A stretch of 64,000 bases of DNA from Microbacterium proteolyticum (GTDB lineage Bacteria; Actinomycetota; Actinomycetes; Actinomycetales; Microbacteriaceae), in assembly GCF_014192415.1 (NCBI RefSeq), contig NZ_JACHXY010000001.1, forward strand, positions 124,001-188,000, read 5' to 3'. Under the pieces are notes generated by a model that had not been told where the DNA came from, ran no database searches, and saw nothing but the letters and a program-made list of their open reading frames with translations. Positions 16,746-25,876 of this stretch are shown one piece after another. Each line of letters opens with the position of its first letter. The stretch's first letter is position 1. Position numbers and translations under genes: made by a program.

Positions 16746-17668
16746 GTACCACCAGCGCCCCGATCGGCCGCACCTCGGATATGTCGAGGGGAGGGAGGAA
16801 ACACAAAGGCGTGAACGGGCTCTTATGGGCCCTCACCGGCTTGGCTATGGCCGCGGCAATCCTGCTCCCGCTGGTCACTCACAATTCGGCGTATGTCTAC
16901 GCGCTGCTTCTGACCTTCCCCTTCGCGATCATCCACGGAATCCGCCGCTACGGATGGCGGCGCCTGTCGGCGTTCTTCGTGATCACGTTCGTCGTCAGCA
17001 ACTTCTTCGAGAACCTGAGCATCGCCTCCGGCTTCCCGTTCGGCAACTATCACTACACCGGCTCGCTCAAACTCTTCGAGGTGCCGCTCAGCATCGGACT
17101 GATCTATTTCGGACTGGGCTATATCGCCTGGATCACCGCGTCGGCACTCCTCGATCGAGCCGACGAGACTCTTGCGTCGGGCTCACGCGCGGGCCGCATC
17201 AACACGGTGGCCCTCCCGCTCCTGGCGGGTGCGATCATGACGATGTTCGATGTCGGAAGCGACTCGAGTGCATCGACGGTCAACCACACCTGGGTGTGGG
17301 AAGACGGCGGTGGATTCTTCGGGGTGCCGTACACCAACTACCTCGGCTGGTGGTTCGTGACCTACAGCTTCTTCCAGATCATGGCGCTCATTCTCCGACG
17401 CACCGGCCCCGTGCCCACCTCGGCTCACGCGACGCCTCGCAGCCACTTCGTGCAACCCGTGCTGATCTACGGTTCGCTCGGCCTCGCGTCGGTCTCCAAT
17501 TTCATGGTCATCCCCGACGGCATCGTGACCGACCAGGCGGGAACGACCTGGAGCGTCGCCGCGATGAACGAGACATTGATGACGGTCAACATCTTCTCTC
17601 TCGTCTTCGTTGCGATCCTTGGACTGGTGAAGATCGCGCATCTCAAGACGGACGCGCCCGCATCCTGA
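16742..17668 (+). CDS. DUF422 carotenoid-biosynthesis-type membrane protein (CruF-like)
   Basis: 308 residues with seven to eight membrane segments. The motifs FENLSIASGFPFGNYHYT and MFDVGSDSSASTVNHTWVWEDGGGFFGVPYTNYLGWW match DUF422 (PF04240), the family of carotenoid 1',2'-hydratases such as CruF. The His/Trp/Asp-rich loops are conserved there and probably form the active site. In C50-carotenoid producers a related protein works with crt genes, but no crt gene is in this window, so the substrate here is unclear. It is co-transcribed with the preceding TetR gene. Confidence 0.85.
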   Translation: MSTTSAPIGRTSDMSRGGRKHKGVNGLLWALTGLAMAAAILLPLVTHNSAYVYALLLTFPFAIIHGIRRYGWRRLSAFFVITFVVSNFFENLSIASGFPFGNYHYTGSLKLFEVPLSIGLIYFGLGYIAWITASALLDRADETLASGSRAGRINTVALPLLAGAIMTMFDVGSDSSASTVNHTWVWEDGGGFFGVPYTNYLGWWFVTYSFFQIMALILRRTGPVPTSAHATPRSHFVQPVLIYGSLGLASVSNFMVIPDGIVTDQAGTTWSVAAMNETLMTVNIFSLVFVAILGLVKIAHLKTDAPAS

Positions 17669-17757
17669 GCGTTGCTCGATCGGCCTGACCGTCTTTCCGT
17701 TCTGCACGCAAGGGTGGAACCTCGAGAACAGGAACGATCACCGAGACCAACGACGGA

Positions 17758-17792
17758 GGGCCGGAGACTCTTACGAGTTTCCGGCCCTTTTT
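17758..17792 (+). terminator. Intrinsic terminator after the DUF422 gene
   Basis: Stem GGGCCGGAGACTC / GAGTTTCCGGCCC (one internal G-T/A mismatch) with a TTAC loop, followed by TTTTT on the plus strand. This is the only hairpin in the window with a classic U-tract; it also lies directly 3' of the minus-strand tRNA gene. Confidence 0.85.
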
Positions 17793-17793
17793 G

Positions 17794-17867
<74 letters not shown>

Positions 17868-18011
17868 TTACCCGCGAGCGGGCAACTCGTCTATCTTAGC
17901 CGCTCCGCGCGCGTCTCGCGAACCAGCGGCGCCCCGGGCGTGTGGGGGGCGGACGCGGGCGGGCAGTCCAGCGCATTGCCGATGTCGGAGCTCCTCGCTA
18001 CGGTCTCGCAC

Positions 18012-18590
18012 ATGACGATCGAGATCCTGCCCGCCACCGGTGACCGATTCGACGACGCCGAGATCGCCCTCGACAGCGGCGACGGCCCCGAGTGCCAGTG
18101 CCAGTGGTGGCTCCTGCCGAACGGCCCGTGGAAAGACGCCTCCATTGACGACCGCACCGAGATGTTCCGCACCGAACTCGCCGGCGATCGCCCGCCCGGC
18201 CTGATCGCCTACGTCGACGGCGAGCCCGCCGGCTGGGTGCGCGTCGGACCGCGCACGACGCAGCCCCGGCTAGTGCGCACCCGCGACGTGACGGCATCCA
18301 CCGAAGAACCGCTCGATGCCGACGACGTCTGGGCCGTGTCGTGCTTCGTCGTGCGCACCGAGCACCGCAGGAAAGGGCTGACGGCCCGGCTCCTCGACGC
18401 CGCGGTCGCCGTCGCCCGAGATGGCGGCGCCCGCGTGGTCGAGGGGTACCCGCTCGACCCCGCCGCGGCGAAGAAGTCGTCGAACCAGCTGTTCCGCGGT
18501 GTCCTGCCCGTCTTCGAAGCGGCGGGATTCACCGTCGTCGACCGGCCCAAACCCGACCGCGCGCTCGTCGCGCTGACGCTCCGCGACTGA
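18012..18590 (+). CDS. GNAT family N-acetyltransferase
   Basis: 192 residues. The acetyl-CoA binding motif A is VWAVSCFVVRTEHRRKGLTARLLDAAVAVARDGGA (R/Q-x-x-G/A region RRKGLT). The C-terminal YPLDPAAAKKSSNQLFRGVLPVFEAAGFTVV is typical of a GNAT subgroup common in actinobacteria. It transfers acetyl from acetyl-CoA to an unknown amine. The start is supported by TACGGT seven bases upstream (leaderless); a longer in-frame version from 17940 is unlikely. Confidence 0.86.
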   Translation: MTIEILPATGDRFDDAEIALDSGDGPECQCQWWLLPNGPWKDASIDDRTEMFRTELAGDRPPGLIAYVDGEPAGWVRVGPRTTQPRLVRTRDVTASTEEPLDADDVWAVSCFVVRTEHRRKGLTARLLDAAVAVARDGGARVVEGYPLDPAAAKKSSNQLFRGVLPVFEAAGFTVVDRPKPDRALVALTLRD

Positions 18591-18632
18591 CCCGCCGACT
18601 TACGATGGAGGTTCGCCGAACGGGGACCCCAC

Positions 18633-19016
18633 ATGACGGATGCCAGTACCACCGCGCGCGTCGACGCGTGGCTGTGGGCCATCCGCGTCTACAAGACCCG
18701 CTCGGCCGCGACCACCGCGTGCCGCGCCGGGCACGTGCGCGTCAACGGCGAACGCGCCAAGGCCGCGCAACCCGTCCGACCGGGCGATGAGCTGCGGGTG
18801 CGTATCCAGGGGTTCGACCGCATCCTCGTCGTGAAGAAGACCATCGCGAAGCGCGTCGGCGCGGCCCTCGTCGCCGAATCGGTCGACGACCGCACTCCCC
18901 CGCCGCCGTCGAAAGAGAGCATGCCGTTCGTGCCCGTCCGCGACCGTGGCGCCGGGCGCCCCACCAAGCGCGACCGCCGCGAGATCGAGAAGCTCCGCGG
19001 GCGCGACAGCGACTGA
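18633..19016 (+). CDS. RNA-binding S4 domain protein (Hsp15/HslR type)
   Basis: 127 residues. The S4 domain occupies residues 8-75 (ARVDAWLWAIRVYKTRSAATTACRAGHVRVNGERAKAAQPVRPGDEL). A basic tail (GAGRPTKRDRREIEKLRGRDSD) follows. This is the architecture of Hsp15, which in E. coli binds 50S subunits carrying stalled peptidyl-tRNA. A TACGAT -10 lies about 30 bases upstream. Assignment to the family is good; a role in ribosome rescue is by homology only. Confidence 0.87.
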   Translation: MTDASTTARVDAWLWAIRVYKTRSAATTACRAGHVRVNGERAKAAQPVRPGDELRVRIQGFDRILVVKKTIAKRVGAALVAESVDDRTPPPPSKESMPFVPVRDRGAGRPTKRDRREIEKLRGRDSD

Positions 19017-19096
19017 GTCCGCGGCGAGAGACCCCGAGGGCATCTCCGCGAGGGGGGCATCTGCGATGATTTCGTACATCGTTCGGAAGGAAGCCG

Positions 19097-19888
19097 ATGC
19101 CGTCGTTCTTCGATCTGCCGGTCTGGGTGGGGCTCCCCCTCTTCGTCCTCGCCGTCGTCGGGGTGTCGAGCCTGCTCGTCCTGCTCCTGCGCGGATGGGT
19201 GCGCAGGGCGTCGGCGGGGCGGGGCGAATGGGACCGGATCCTCAGCTACGCGGTCGGCGCCTACGGCATCATCTACGGAGTCACGCTCGGACTCATCGCA
19301 GCCGGGGCGTACGGAAACTTCGCACTGGTCAACAGCGTCGTGGTCCAGGAGTCGTCCGCGGTCGCCGTCCTCTACCGCGACGCGGGCTTCATGAGCGAGC
19401 CCGCGGCATCCGACCTCAAGGGTGCGCTCATCGCCTATACGAACGCCGTCATCACCGAGGACTGGCCACTGCAGGAACAGCGGATCGCCCCCGAGGCGAC
19501 CGACGAGTACGTCACCGGGATCCAGAGGGCCATCGCCGAATTCCAACCCGCGAACGACTCGGACGTGGTCGCGAAGTCTCAAGCCATCGGCGCCTTCAAC
19601 ACCTTCGTCACCGACCGGCGCGAGCGCATCTCGCTGACCCACCTGTCGCTGCCGTGGATGCTGTGGATCGTCATCGGCGTGGGTGCGCTGCTGAACGCCG
19701 TCCTGCTCGCCCTGATCGAGGTCAAAGACCTGCGCATCCACCTGCTCATGAGCGGGCTGATCTCGACGTTCCTGGCGATCCTGGTCTACTCCATTGCCGG
19801 CTTCGACCACGTGTACTCCGGACCCATCGCCGTCACGCCGGAGCATTTCCGCGACCTGCTCACCGGGCTGTTCGCTCAAGCGCCCTGA
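19097..19888 (+). CDS. DUF4239 (bestrophin-like) membrane protein
   Basis: 263 residues with two N-terminal membrane segments (about 10-35 and 50-75), a central helical cytoplasmic or extracytoplasmic domain (about 75-180), and two C-terminal segments (about 190-245). The sequence YAVGAYGIIYGVTLGLIAAGAYGNF with VVVQESSAVAVLYRDAG is typical for DUF4239 (PF14023), described as bestrophin-like. An ion-channel role is only a structural suggestion. The ATG has GGAAGGAAG as a good ribosome-binding site. Confidence 0.85.
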   Translation: MPSFFDLPVWVGLPLFVLAVVGVSSLLVLLLRGWVRRASAGRGEWDRILSYAVGAYGIIYGVTLGLIAAGAYGNFALVNSVVVQESSAVAVLYRDAGFMSEPAASDLKGALIAYTNAVITEDWPLQEQRIAPEATDEYVTGIQRAIAEFQPANDSDVVAKSQAIGAFNTFVTDRRERISLTHLSLPWMLWIVIGVGALLNAVLLALIEVKDLRIHLLMSGLISTFLAILVYSIAGFDHVYSGPIAVTPEHFRDLLTGLFAQAP

Positions 19889-19977
19889 GGTTCCCCGGGC
19901 GACGCCGCACAGGCATACGCCACCTCCGGCCCCTCAGCCGAGCCGGTCGCAGCGGCCGGTCACGACAGCATCCCGCG

Positions 19978-20880
19978 TCAGTCGAGCCGGTCGCGCAGCC
20001 AGCCCGCCCCGCGCACCGATGCGCCGAGAGTCTCGACCCTCGCCGCGAGGCCGCGGTCGCTGGTCACGACGATCACCGGGTTCCACACGCCCACCAGCTT
20101 CTCGGCCACGGCGACGATCTGATCGTCGCCCGACCCGGTCGCCCGCCACACCGCCACGCCGTCGTGATCGACGTCCGCCGCGCGCGCCTCCCCCTCGAGC
20201 ACGGCGCCGACGAAGGGGAACCACCGCGTGGCGGGCAGCCCCAGCTCTGTGGCATCCAATCCCCCCTCGGCCAGGGCCGAGAGGCGGGTCAGTAGACGGC
20301 CGGCGGCACCCGCGCGATCCTTCCACCACCCGTCGGGCACCGAACCGACGACGTTGGCCACGTCGACGAGGATCGCGGGTCGCGCGTCGAGGGCCGCGCG
20401 CAGCGCGGGCCAGGCGGATGCGAATCCCGGATGCAACGGAAGCGCATCGACCTCGTCGACCGGCACCCACGCCAGCGCGACGCTCTCGGGGTCGCTGATC
20501 ACCGGCTCGAACGGCGCGGTGACATCGGCGACGAGGGTCGTATACGACCAGATGCCGAGGTCGAGCACGCTCTCGAAACGTGCCTGCATGGCATCCCCGG
20601 GCACACCGGCCTCTTCATGCGATTCGCGCAGCGCACCGTCGCGAGCCGACTCACCCTCGTGCCGAGCACCGCCGGGCAGAGCCCAGGTGTCGCCGAAGTG
20701 ACTCCATGACACGCGGTGCTGCAGCAGCACTCCCCGCTCGGCGTCGAGGGCCAGCAGACCCGCCGCACCGAAACGACCCCAGTACTTCTCGCCGCTGGGC
20801 GCGACGACCCAGGCGTCGCCGGGATCGCGGGGCCCGTGCGGACGCCGCGGTTCGTCCGGGGCGGGAGGTTCGATGGTCAT
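19978..20880 (-). CDS. NUDIX hydrolase fused to a NYN/PIN-like domain
   Basis: 300 residues. The N-terminal NUDIX domain (about 20-160) has the Nudix box GARHEGESARDGALRESHEEAGV with the REx2EE core intact. From about residue 170, AILVDVANVVGSVPDGWWKDRAGAA... and VIVVTSDRGLAARVETLGASVRGAGWLRDRLD resemble the NYN/YacP branch of PIN-like nucleases, with candidate metal ligands in LVDVANV and TSDRGL. The NUDIX half hydrolyses a nucleoside-diphosphate-linked compound; the second half could cut RNA. The two activities in one chain suggest coupled nucleotide/RNA processing, but substrate and function are unknown. Confidence 0.82.
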   Translation of the reverse strand: MTIEPPAPDEPRRPHGPRDPGDAWVVAPSGEKYWGRFGAAGLLALDAERGVLLQHRVSWSHFGDTWALPGGARHEGESARDGALRESHEEAGVPGDAMQARFESVLDLGIWSYTTLVADVTAPFEPVISDPESVALAWVPVDEVDALPLHPGFASAWPALRAALDARPAILVDVANVVGSVPDGWWKDRAGAAGRLLTRLSALAEGGLDATELGLPATRWFPFVGAVLEGEARAADVDHDGVAVWRATGSGDDQIVAVAEKLVGVWNPVIVVTSDRGLAARVETLGASVRGAGWLRDRLD

Positions 20881-21014
20881 CGTTCTCAGCCTCGCACACC
20901 CTCACGCGCACGGCGCAGCCGAATGACACATCACGCCACGCCGACGATCGATCGAGCCGTTTGATTCCCCATACGCACGCCCCGGCCGCACGCGCGCCCC
21001 GGCCCTGCCCCGCG

Positions 21015-21449
21015 TCAGTCGAAACGAGCCCCCTCGGGCCGCGGTCCGAGCACCGTGAACACGACGAGCACGAGGACGCCGATCACGGGCACCAGTCCGA
21101 GGAACACCCAGAAGCCGCTGCGGCCGGTGTCGTGCAGACGACGTACCAGCACGGCAAGGGTCGGGATGAAGGTCGCCACGGCCCAGATGACCCACACGAA
21201 GGTCAGGATGACGCCGAGGGGACCGGTGACCGTGAGCGACCCGTCGGCCTCGAGGCGCACGCCGTCGGTCAGCGTCGGCAGCGCGTTGAGCACGCTGCCG
21301 ACGACGGTGCCGACCAGCACCCACCACCAGTACTCGCTGCGACTGGCGCGGCCGCGGAACGTGGCGTACTTCGCGAAGAAGCGCCGCACGGCCGCACCGA
21401 GGGGCGCGCCGTAGTACGGCTGGTCGAGGGGTGGTGCGACGTGGGTCAT
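21015..21449 (-). CDS. DUF805 membrane protein
   Basis: 144 residues. The family signature starts at FAKYATFRGRASRSEYWWWVLVGTVV, with the aromatic Arg-Ser-Glu-Tyr-Trp-Trp patch, then three to four membrane segments and LVRRLHDTGRSGFWVFLGLVPVIG. DUF805 (YhaH-like) proteins are small inner-membrane proteins of unknown role. The frame is open far upstream, but codon use and the family N-terminus place the start at ATG 21449. Confidence 0.9.
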   Translation of the reverse strand: MTHVAPPLDQPYYGAPLGAAVRRFFAKYATFRGRASRSEYWWWVLVGTVVGSVLNALPTLTDGVRLEADGSLTVTGPLGVILTFVWVIWAVATFIPTLAVLVRRLHDTGRSGFWVFLGLVPVIGVLVLVVFTVLGPRPEGARFD

Positions 21450-21525
21450 GACGTGTCTCCCATGCGGATCCCGGAGGCCGCGGCGGCTCCGTCGCCCGAC
21501 TGTACCGAGGCGGCGGCATCCACCC

Positions 21526-21579
21526 CGTGCCCTTGCGCTCGCGCGTGAACCCCGCGTGCCCTTGCGCTCACGCGCGAAC
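21526..21579. repeat. Imperfect tandem direct repeat
   Basis: CGTGCCCTTGCGCTC is repeated at 21526 and 21555, each followed by GCGCGTGAAC or ACGCGCGAAC, giving two 25-bp copies with a 29-bp period and two differences. They lie in the intergenic space upstream of the der terminator. Confidence 0.7.
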
Positions 21580-21611
21580 GCCCCGACTCCCTGAGAGGGA
21601 GCCGGGGCGTT
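21577..21611 (-). terminator. Hairpin terminator after der
   Basis: Stem AACGCCCCG / CGGGGCGTT extended by CTCCC / GGGAG around a TGAGA loop, 12 bases after the der stop codon. No U-tract. Confidence 0.65.
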
Positions 21612-21622
21612 CAGGACGCGGG

Positions 21623-23146
21623 TCAGCGCTGGCGCTTCTCGCGGATGCGCATGTTGAGCACGATGGGCGAGCCGTCGAAGCCGTAGATCTCGCGCAAACG
21701 CCGCTGGATGAACCGGCGGTAACCCGGGTCGAGGAACCCGGTCGTGAACAGCACGAATGTCGGCGGACGCGTCGCCGCCTGCGTGCCGAACAGGATGCGC
21801 GGCTGCTTGCCACCGCGGAGCGGGTGCGGGTGCTCGGCGACGAGCTCCGACAGGAACGCGTTGAACTTGCCGGTGGGGATGCGGGTGTCCCACGACTCCA
21901 GCGCCGTTTCGAGAGCCGGCACGAGCTTGTCGAGGTGACGGCCGGTGCGTGCCGAGATGTTCACGCGCGGGGCCCACGCGACGTGCGCCAGGTCCTGCTC
22001 GATCTCGCGCTCGAGGTAGCGACGACGGTCCTGGTTCTCCATGTCGTCGTCGTTCAGGCGGTCCCACTTGTTGAACGCCAGCACGAGGGCACGACCCGAC
22101 TCGAGTACGAGGTCGATGATGTTCAGGTCCTGCACGCTGATCGGCTGCGAGACGTCGATGACGACGACGGCGACCTCGCTCTTCTCCAGCGCCGTGGAGG
22201 TGCGGAGGGAGGCGTAGAAGTCGGCACCCTGCGACAGGTGCACGCGACGGCGGATGCCGGCGGTGTCGACCAGGGTCCAGAGCTTGCCGCCGAGCTCGAC
22301 GACCTCATCGACGGGGTCGCGCGTGGTGCCCGCGAGTTCGTTGACGACCACGCGCTCTTCGCCGGCGGCCTTGTTCAGCAGCGACGACTTGCCGACGTTG
22401 GGGCGACCGAGGATCGCCACGCGGCGCGGGCCGCCGATCTCGTACTTCGCGACCGCCGAGATCTCGGGCAGCACCTTCATGATCGCATCCAACAGGTCGG
22501 CGACGCCGCGTCCGTGGATCGCCGAGACGGGGTGCGGCTCACCGAGGCCGAGGTTCCACAGGGCCGCCGCCTCGGGCTCGTGCCGGGCGTCGTCGACCTT
22601 GTTCGCGATGAGGAACACCGGCTTGCCGCTCTTGCGCAGCAGCTTCACGACGTGCTCGTCGGTCGAGGTCGCGCCCACCGTGGCATCCACGACGAACAAG
22701 ACGATGTCGGCGAGGTCGATCGCGACCTCGGCCTGCGCGGCCACCGAGCGGTCGATGCCGCGCGCGTCGGGCTCCCAGCCGCCGGTGTCGACCAGCGAGA
22801 AGCGGCGGTCGAGCCACTCGGCCTTGTACGTGACACGGTCGCGCGTGACACCCGGGGTGTCTTCGACGACGGCCTCGCGGCGACCGAGGATACGGTTCAC
22901 CAGCGCCGACTTGCCGACGTTCGGGCGGCCGACGATCGCCACCACCGGCAACGCCGGAAGGAACTCGATCGCCCCCTCACCCGAGGCGAGGCCGGCGAGG
23001 AGCTCGGCGTCCTCCTCGTCGAGATCAAAGTCCTCGAGGCCGGCGCGCAGCGCTTCGGCCCGCTGTTCGGCGAGCACCTCGTCGAGCTGCTCCATCTTCT
23101 CGGCGAGCTGGTCGGGCCCGCCTTCGTACTCGTCTTCAACGCCCAT
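21623..23146 (-). CDS. der: Ribosome biogenesis GTPase Der (EngA)
   Basis: 507 residues with two tandem G domains followed by a KH-like domain (about 410-507). Domain 1: [27 protein letters not shown]. Domain 2: [26 protein letters not shown]. Der binds the 50S subunit and is essential for its maturation. A long acidic N-terminal extension (about 60 residues, [21 protein letters not shown]) is usual in actinobacteria. It is last in the parA-scp-rluB-tyrA-cmk-der operon; its start overlaps the end of cmk by 11 bp. Confidence 0.97.
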   Translation of the reverse strand: MGVEDEYEGGPDQLAEKMEQLDEVLAEQRAEALRAGLEDFDLDEEDAELLAGLASGEGAIEFLPALPVVAIVGRPNVGKSALVNRILGRREAVVEDTPGVTRDRVTYKAEWLDRRFSLVDTGGWEPDARGIDRSVAAQAEVAIDLADIVLFVVDATVGATSTDEHVVKLLRKSGKPVFLIANKVDDARHEPEAAALWNLGLGEPHPVSAIHGRGVADLLDAIMKVLPEISAVAKYEIGGPRRVAILGRPNVGKSSLLNKAAGEERVVVNELAGTTRDPVDEVVELGGKLWTLVDTAGIRRRVHLSQGADFYASLRTSTALEKSEVAVVVIDVSQPISVQDLNIIDLVLESGRALVLAFNKWDRLNDDDMENQDRRRYLEREIEQDLAHVAWAPRVNISARTGRHLDKLVPALETALESWDTRIPTGKFNAFLSELVAEHPHPLRGGKQPRILFGTQAATRPPTFVLFTTGFLDPGYRRFIQRRLREIYGFDGSPIVLNMRIREKRQR

Positions 23147-23906
23147 CGCGGGCTCCCATCGTGGTCTCGACGACGTTCAGCACGGCGTCGACGGTCTGTT
23201 CGAAATTCAGGTGGGTCGAATCGACGACCTCGACGCCGGGGGCGGCGGTGAGGAAGTCGACGACCGTGGAATCGGCGGCGTCGCGGCGGTGGAGAGCTGC
23301 GGCGACCTTGGCGGCATCCTGATCGGTCGACTCGGCGCTGCGCCGGGCGGCGCGCACCTCGGGGGCCGCGGTCAGCAGGATGCGCACGGGTGCGTCGGGG
23401 AACACGACCGTGGTGATGTCACGGCCCTCGACGACGACGCCCTCGTGAGCGGCGGATGCCACGAGCCGTCGGAACAGCTCGTTCACCGCTTTGCGCACCG
23501 GGGCGACGCGCGCCACGCCGCTGACGGCGTCGGTGACCCGGGGCTCCCGGATCGCCGTCGTCACGTCGACGTCGCCGACGCGCACCCAGCGGTGCGTCGT
23601 GTCGAGCGAGATGGCGTAGTCGAAGTCGCCGAGCACGTCGAGCACGGCCGTCGCGTCGGAGGTGTCGGCCCCGTGCTGGAGCGCATGCCACGCGAGGGCA
23701 CGGTAGGCGGCGCCGGTGTCGAGGAAGCCGTAGCCGAGCCGCACCGCCGCCGCCCGCGACACGCTCGACTTGCCGCTGCCGGCGGGGCCGTCGATGGCGA
23801 TGACGACCGGAGCGGATGCCGAGCCCTCGGGCGCTGATCCGTCGACGGGCATCGTGAGCGGCGTCGCGACGCCCAACCGGAAGATGGTGGGGGTGGACTC
23901 AGTCAT
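23136..23906 (-). CDS. cmk: Cytidylate kinase
   Basis: 256 residues. The P-loop [14 protein letters not shown] is near residue 43, and [16 protein letters not shown] and [20 protein letters not shown] are characteristic of (d)CMP kinase, which phosphorylates CMP and dCMP with ATP. The 40-residue N-terminal extension before the P-loop is longer than in E. coli. The ATG (MTESTPTIF) overlaps the end of tyrA by eight bases and the gene overlaps der downstream, so the three are coupled. Confidence 0.95.
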   Translation of the reverse strand: MTESTPTIFRLGVATPLTMPVDGSAPEGSASAPVVIAIDGPAGSGKSSVSRAAAVRLGYGFLDTGAAYRALAWHALQHGADTSDATAVLDVLGDFDYAISLDTTHRWVRVGDVDVTTAIREPRVTDAVSGVARVAPVRKAVNELFRRLVASAAHEGVVVEGRDITTVVFPDAPVRILLTAAPEVRAARRSAESTDQDAAKVAAALHRRDAADSTVVDFLTAAPGVEVVDSTHLNFEQTVDAVLNVVETTMGARDGR

Positions 23907-25032
23907 GGGTGGTGCTCGCAATCCGCCATCCGCGCTGCTGGAGCCCGTCGACGGCCCGGCGGATCGCGTCGGGGACGACGCTGATCTCGGCGAGACCGAA
24001 CGGGGCTCCGGGCGAGTGCTCGAGGCGCAGGTCTTCGACGTTGACGTCGAGATCGCCGAGTTCGCTGAACAGGCGACCCAGCTGGCCGGAGGTGTCGTCG
24101 ATCATGACGACGAAGGTGTCGAAACGGCGGTTCTGGCCGTGCTTGCCGGGCAGGCGCTCCACGCCCTCGTTGCCGCGGCGGATGGTGTCCGCCACCGCGC
24201 GCCGGGCGCCAGGCACCTCCGGGTCGCGCAGGGCCTCGGCGACGTCGGTGAGGTCGGCCGCGAGCTGATCGAGGACGGCGACCACGGGAGCGGCGTTCGC
24301 CCCGAGGATCTGCACCCACAGTTCGGGGGCGGATGCCGCGATGCGCGTGGTGTCGCGCACGCCTTGACCCCCGAGACGCAACGAGCCGTCGGGCGCCTCG
24401 ACGAAGCGACCGGCGAGCAGACTCGCGACCAGTTGCGGCACGTGCGACATGAGGGCGACCGACTCGTCGTGCTCTTCGGGCGTCATCTCGATGAGGCTCG
24501 CGCCGAGGTCGAGCGCGAGGCCCTCGACGAGCGAGAGATCGTGCGCGGAGGTCTCGCCGTCGCGGCACACCACCCACGGGCGTCCGATGAAGATGTCGGC
24601 GCGGGCCGAGATCGCTCCCCCGCGCTCGCGTCCGGCCATGGGGTGCGAACCGATGTAGTGCGTCAGGTCGACACCGCGCCGGCGGAGGGTGCGCAGCGGC
24701 TCGAGCTTGACGCTCGCGACGTCGGTGACCACGGCATCCGGGTACGCCTCGAGCTCGCGCTGCACGACGTCGGCCGTCACGTCGGGCGGCACGGCCACCA
24801 CGATCAACGACGGGCGGTCGTCGACACGCTCGGCGCGGCCCGCGCCGTAGTCGATCGCGAGGCGCAACTGCGACGGAGACGCGTCGACCAGCACGACATC
24901 GACCCCGCGGGCCATGAGGGCGTGGCCGATGCTCGCGCCGAGCAGACCGGAGCCGACGACGCGAACGGTGCCGCTCGTGCGGGTCGCCAAAGGACCGGCC
25001 GCGCGCGCGGACGTTCCGTTCGGTTCGCTCAT
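23899..25032 (-). CDS. tyrA: Prephenate dehydrogenase
   Basis: 377 residues. The NAD-binding fold starts [28 protein letters not shown]; the catalytic region has [13 protein letters not shown] with the conserved His. The helical dimer domain follows, then a C-terminal ACT domain (about 300-377, [34 protein letters not shown]). It converts prephenate to 4-hydroxyphenylpyruvate for tyrosine; the ACT domain probably mediates feedback control. The start chosen, MSEPNGTS, agrees with the family; ten further in-frame codons exist upstream. Confidence 0.94.
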   Translation of the reverse strand: MSEPNGTSARAAGPLATRTSGTVRVVGSGLLGASIGHALMARGVDVVLVDASPSQLRLAIDYGAGRAERVDDRPSLIVVAVPPDVTADVVQRELEAYPDAVVTDVASVKLEPLRTLRRRGVDLTHYIGSHPMAGRERGGAISARADIFIGRPWVVCRDGETSAHDLSLVEGLALDLGASLIEMTPEEHDESVALMSHVPQLVASLLAGRFVEAPDGSLRLGGQGVRDTTRIAASAPELWVQILGANAAPVVAVLDQLAADLTDVAEALRDPEVPGARRAVADTIRRGNEGVERLPGKHGQNRRFDTFVVMIDDTSGQLGRLFSELGDLDVNVEDLRLEHSPGAPFGLAEISVVPDAIRRAVDGLQQRGWRIASTTHD

Positions 25033-25087
25033 CGGGTCTCCTGCTGCCCTGTGCGGTGCCACAGGCGCCGCACGGCGCCCGGGAGGC

Positions 25088-25876
25088 TCACTCCGTGGGA
25101 GTGTCGCCGTCTCGACGAGACAGCGTCAGCAGGGCACCGCGTTCTACTGTAGTCAACTCGCGCGCAGCTCCCACCGGGAGAGTTCCCAGGTGCAGGGGTC
25201 CGAACTGCCGCCGCACCAGCTCCACGACGGGGTGACCCACCTCCGCCATCAACCGCCGGACGATGCGGTTCTTGCCCGAGTGCAGCGTCAACTCCACGAG
25301 GCTCTCGCCGCGCGACGAGTCGAGCAGGCGCGCCTTGTCGGCCGCGATCCGCCCGTCCTCCAGATCGACGCCCTTGATCAGGCGCTGGATGGTCTGCGGG
25401 AGCACCTGCCCCTCGACCTTGGCGATGTAGACCTTGGTCACCCCGAACTTCGGGTGTGCGAGCACGTGCGCGAGGTCGCCGTCGTTGGTGAGCACGAGCA
25501 GGCCCGAGGTGTCGGCATCCAATCGCCCCACGTTGAACAGGCGCTCGTCCCATTCCGTCGTGAACTGACGCAGGTCGGGGCGGCCTCGGTCGTCGCTCAT
25601 CGAGCTCACGACCCCGGTGGGCTTGTTCAGGATGACGTAGCGCTTGGACTCGTCGAGCTGGATCGCCGTGCCGTCCACGTCGACGAGGTCGGTCTCGGGA
25701 TGGATGCGGCGACCGAGCTCGGTGACGACGAGGCCGTTCACGCGCACGCGGCCCTCGACGATCATCTGCTCGGCGACGCGGCGCGAGGCCACTCCCCGGT
25801 TGGCCAGCACCTTCTGCAGGCGGATGCCGTCGTCGCTCGCGGAGCCCGTGCTCTCTGCGTCTGTCGTGTCACTCAT
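25088..25876 (-). CDS. Ribosomal large-subunit pseudouridine synthase, RsuA/RluB family
   Basis: 262 residues. An N-terminal S4 domain (IRLQKVLANRGVASRRVAEQMIVEGRVRVNG) precedes the pseudouridine-synthase domain with catalytic Asp in GRLDADTSGLLVLTNDGDLAH and the family motif ELTLHSGKNRIVRRLM. RluB-type enzymes modify 23S rRNA near position 2605. The ATG overlaps the stop of scpB (ATGA), the usual scpB-rluB coupling in actinobacteria and firmicutes. Confidence 0.94.
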   Translation of the reverse strand: MSDTTDAESTGSASDDGIRLQKVLANRGVASRRVAEQMIVEGRVRVNGLVVTELGRRIHPETDLVDVDGTAIQLDESKRYVILNKPTGVVSSMSDDRGRPDLRQFTTEWDERLFNVGRLDADTSGLLVLTNDGDLAHVLAHPKFGVTKVYIAKVEGQVLPQTIQRLIKGVDLEDGRIAADKARLLDSSRGESLVELTLHSGKNRIVRRLMAEVGHPVVELVRRQFGPLHLGTLPVGAARELTTVERGALLTLSRRDGDTPTE

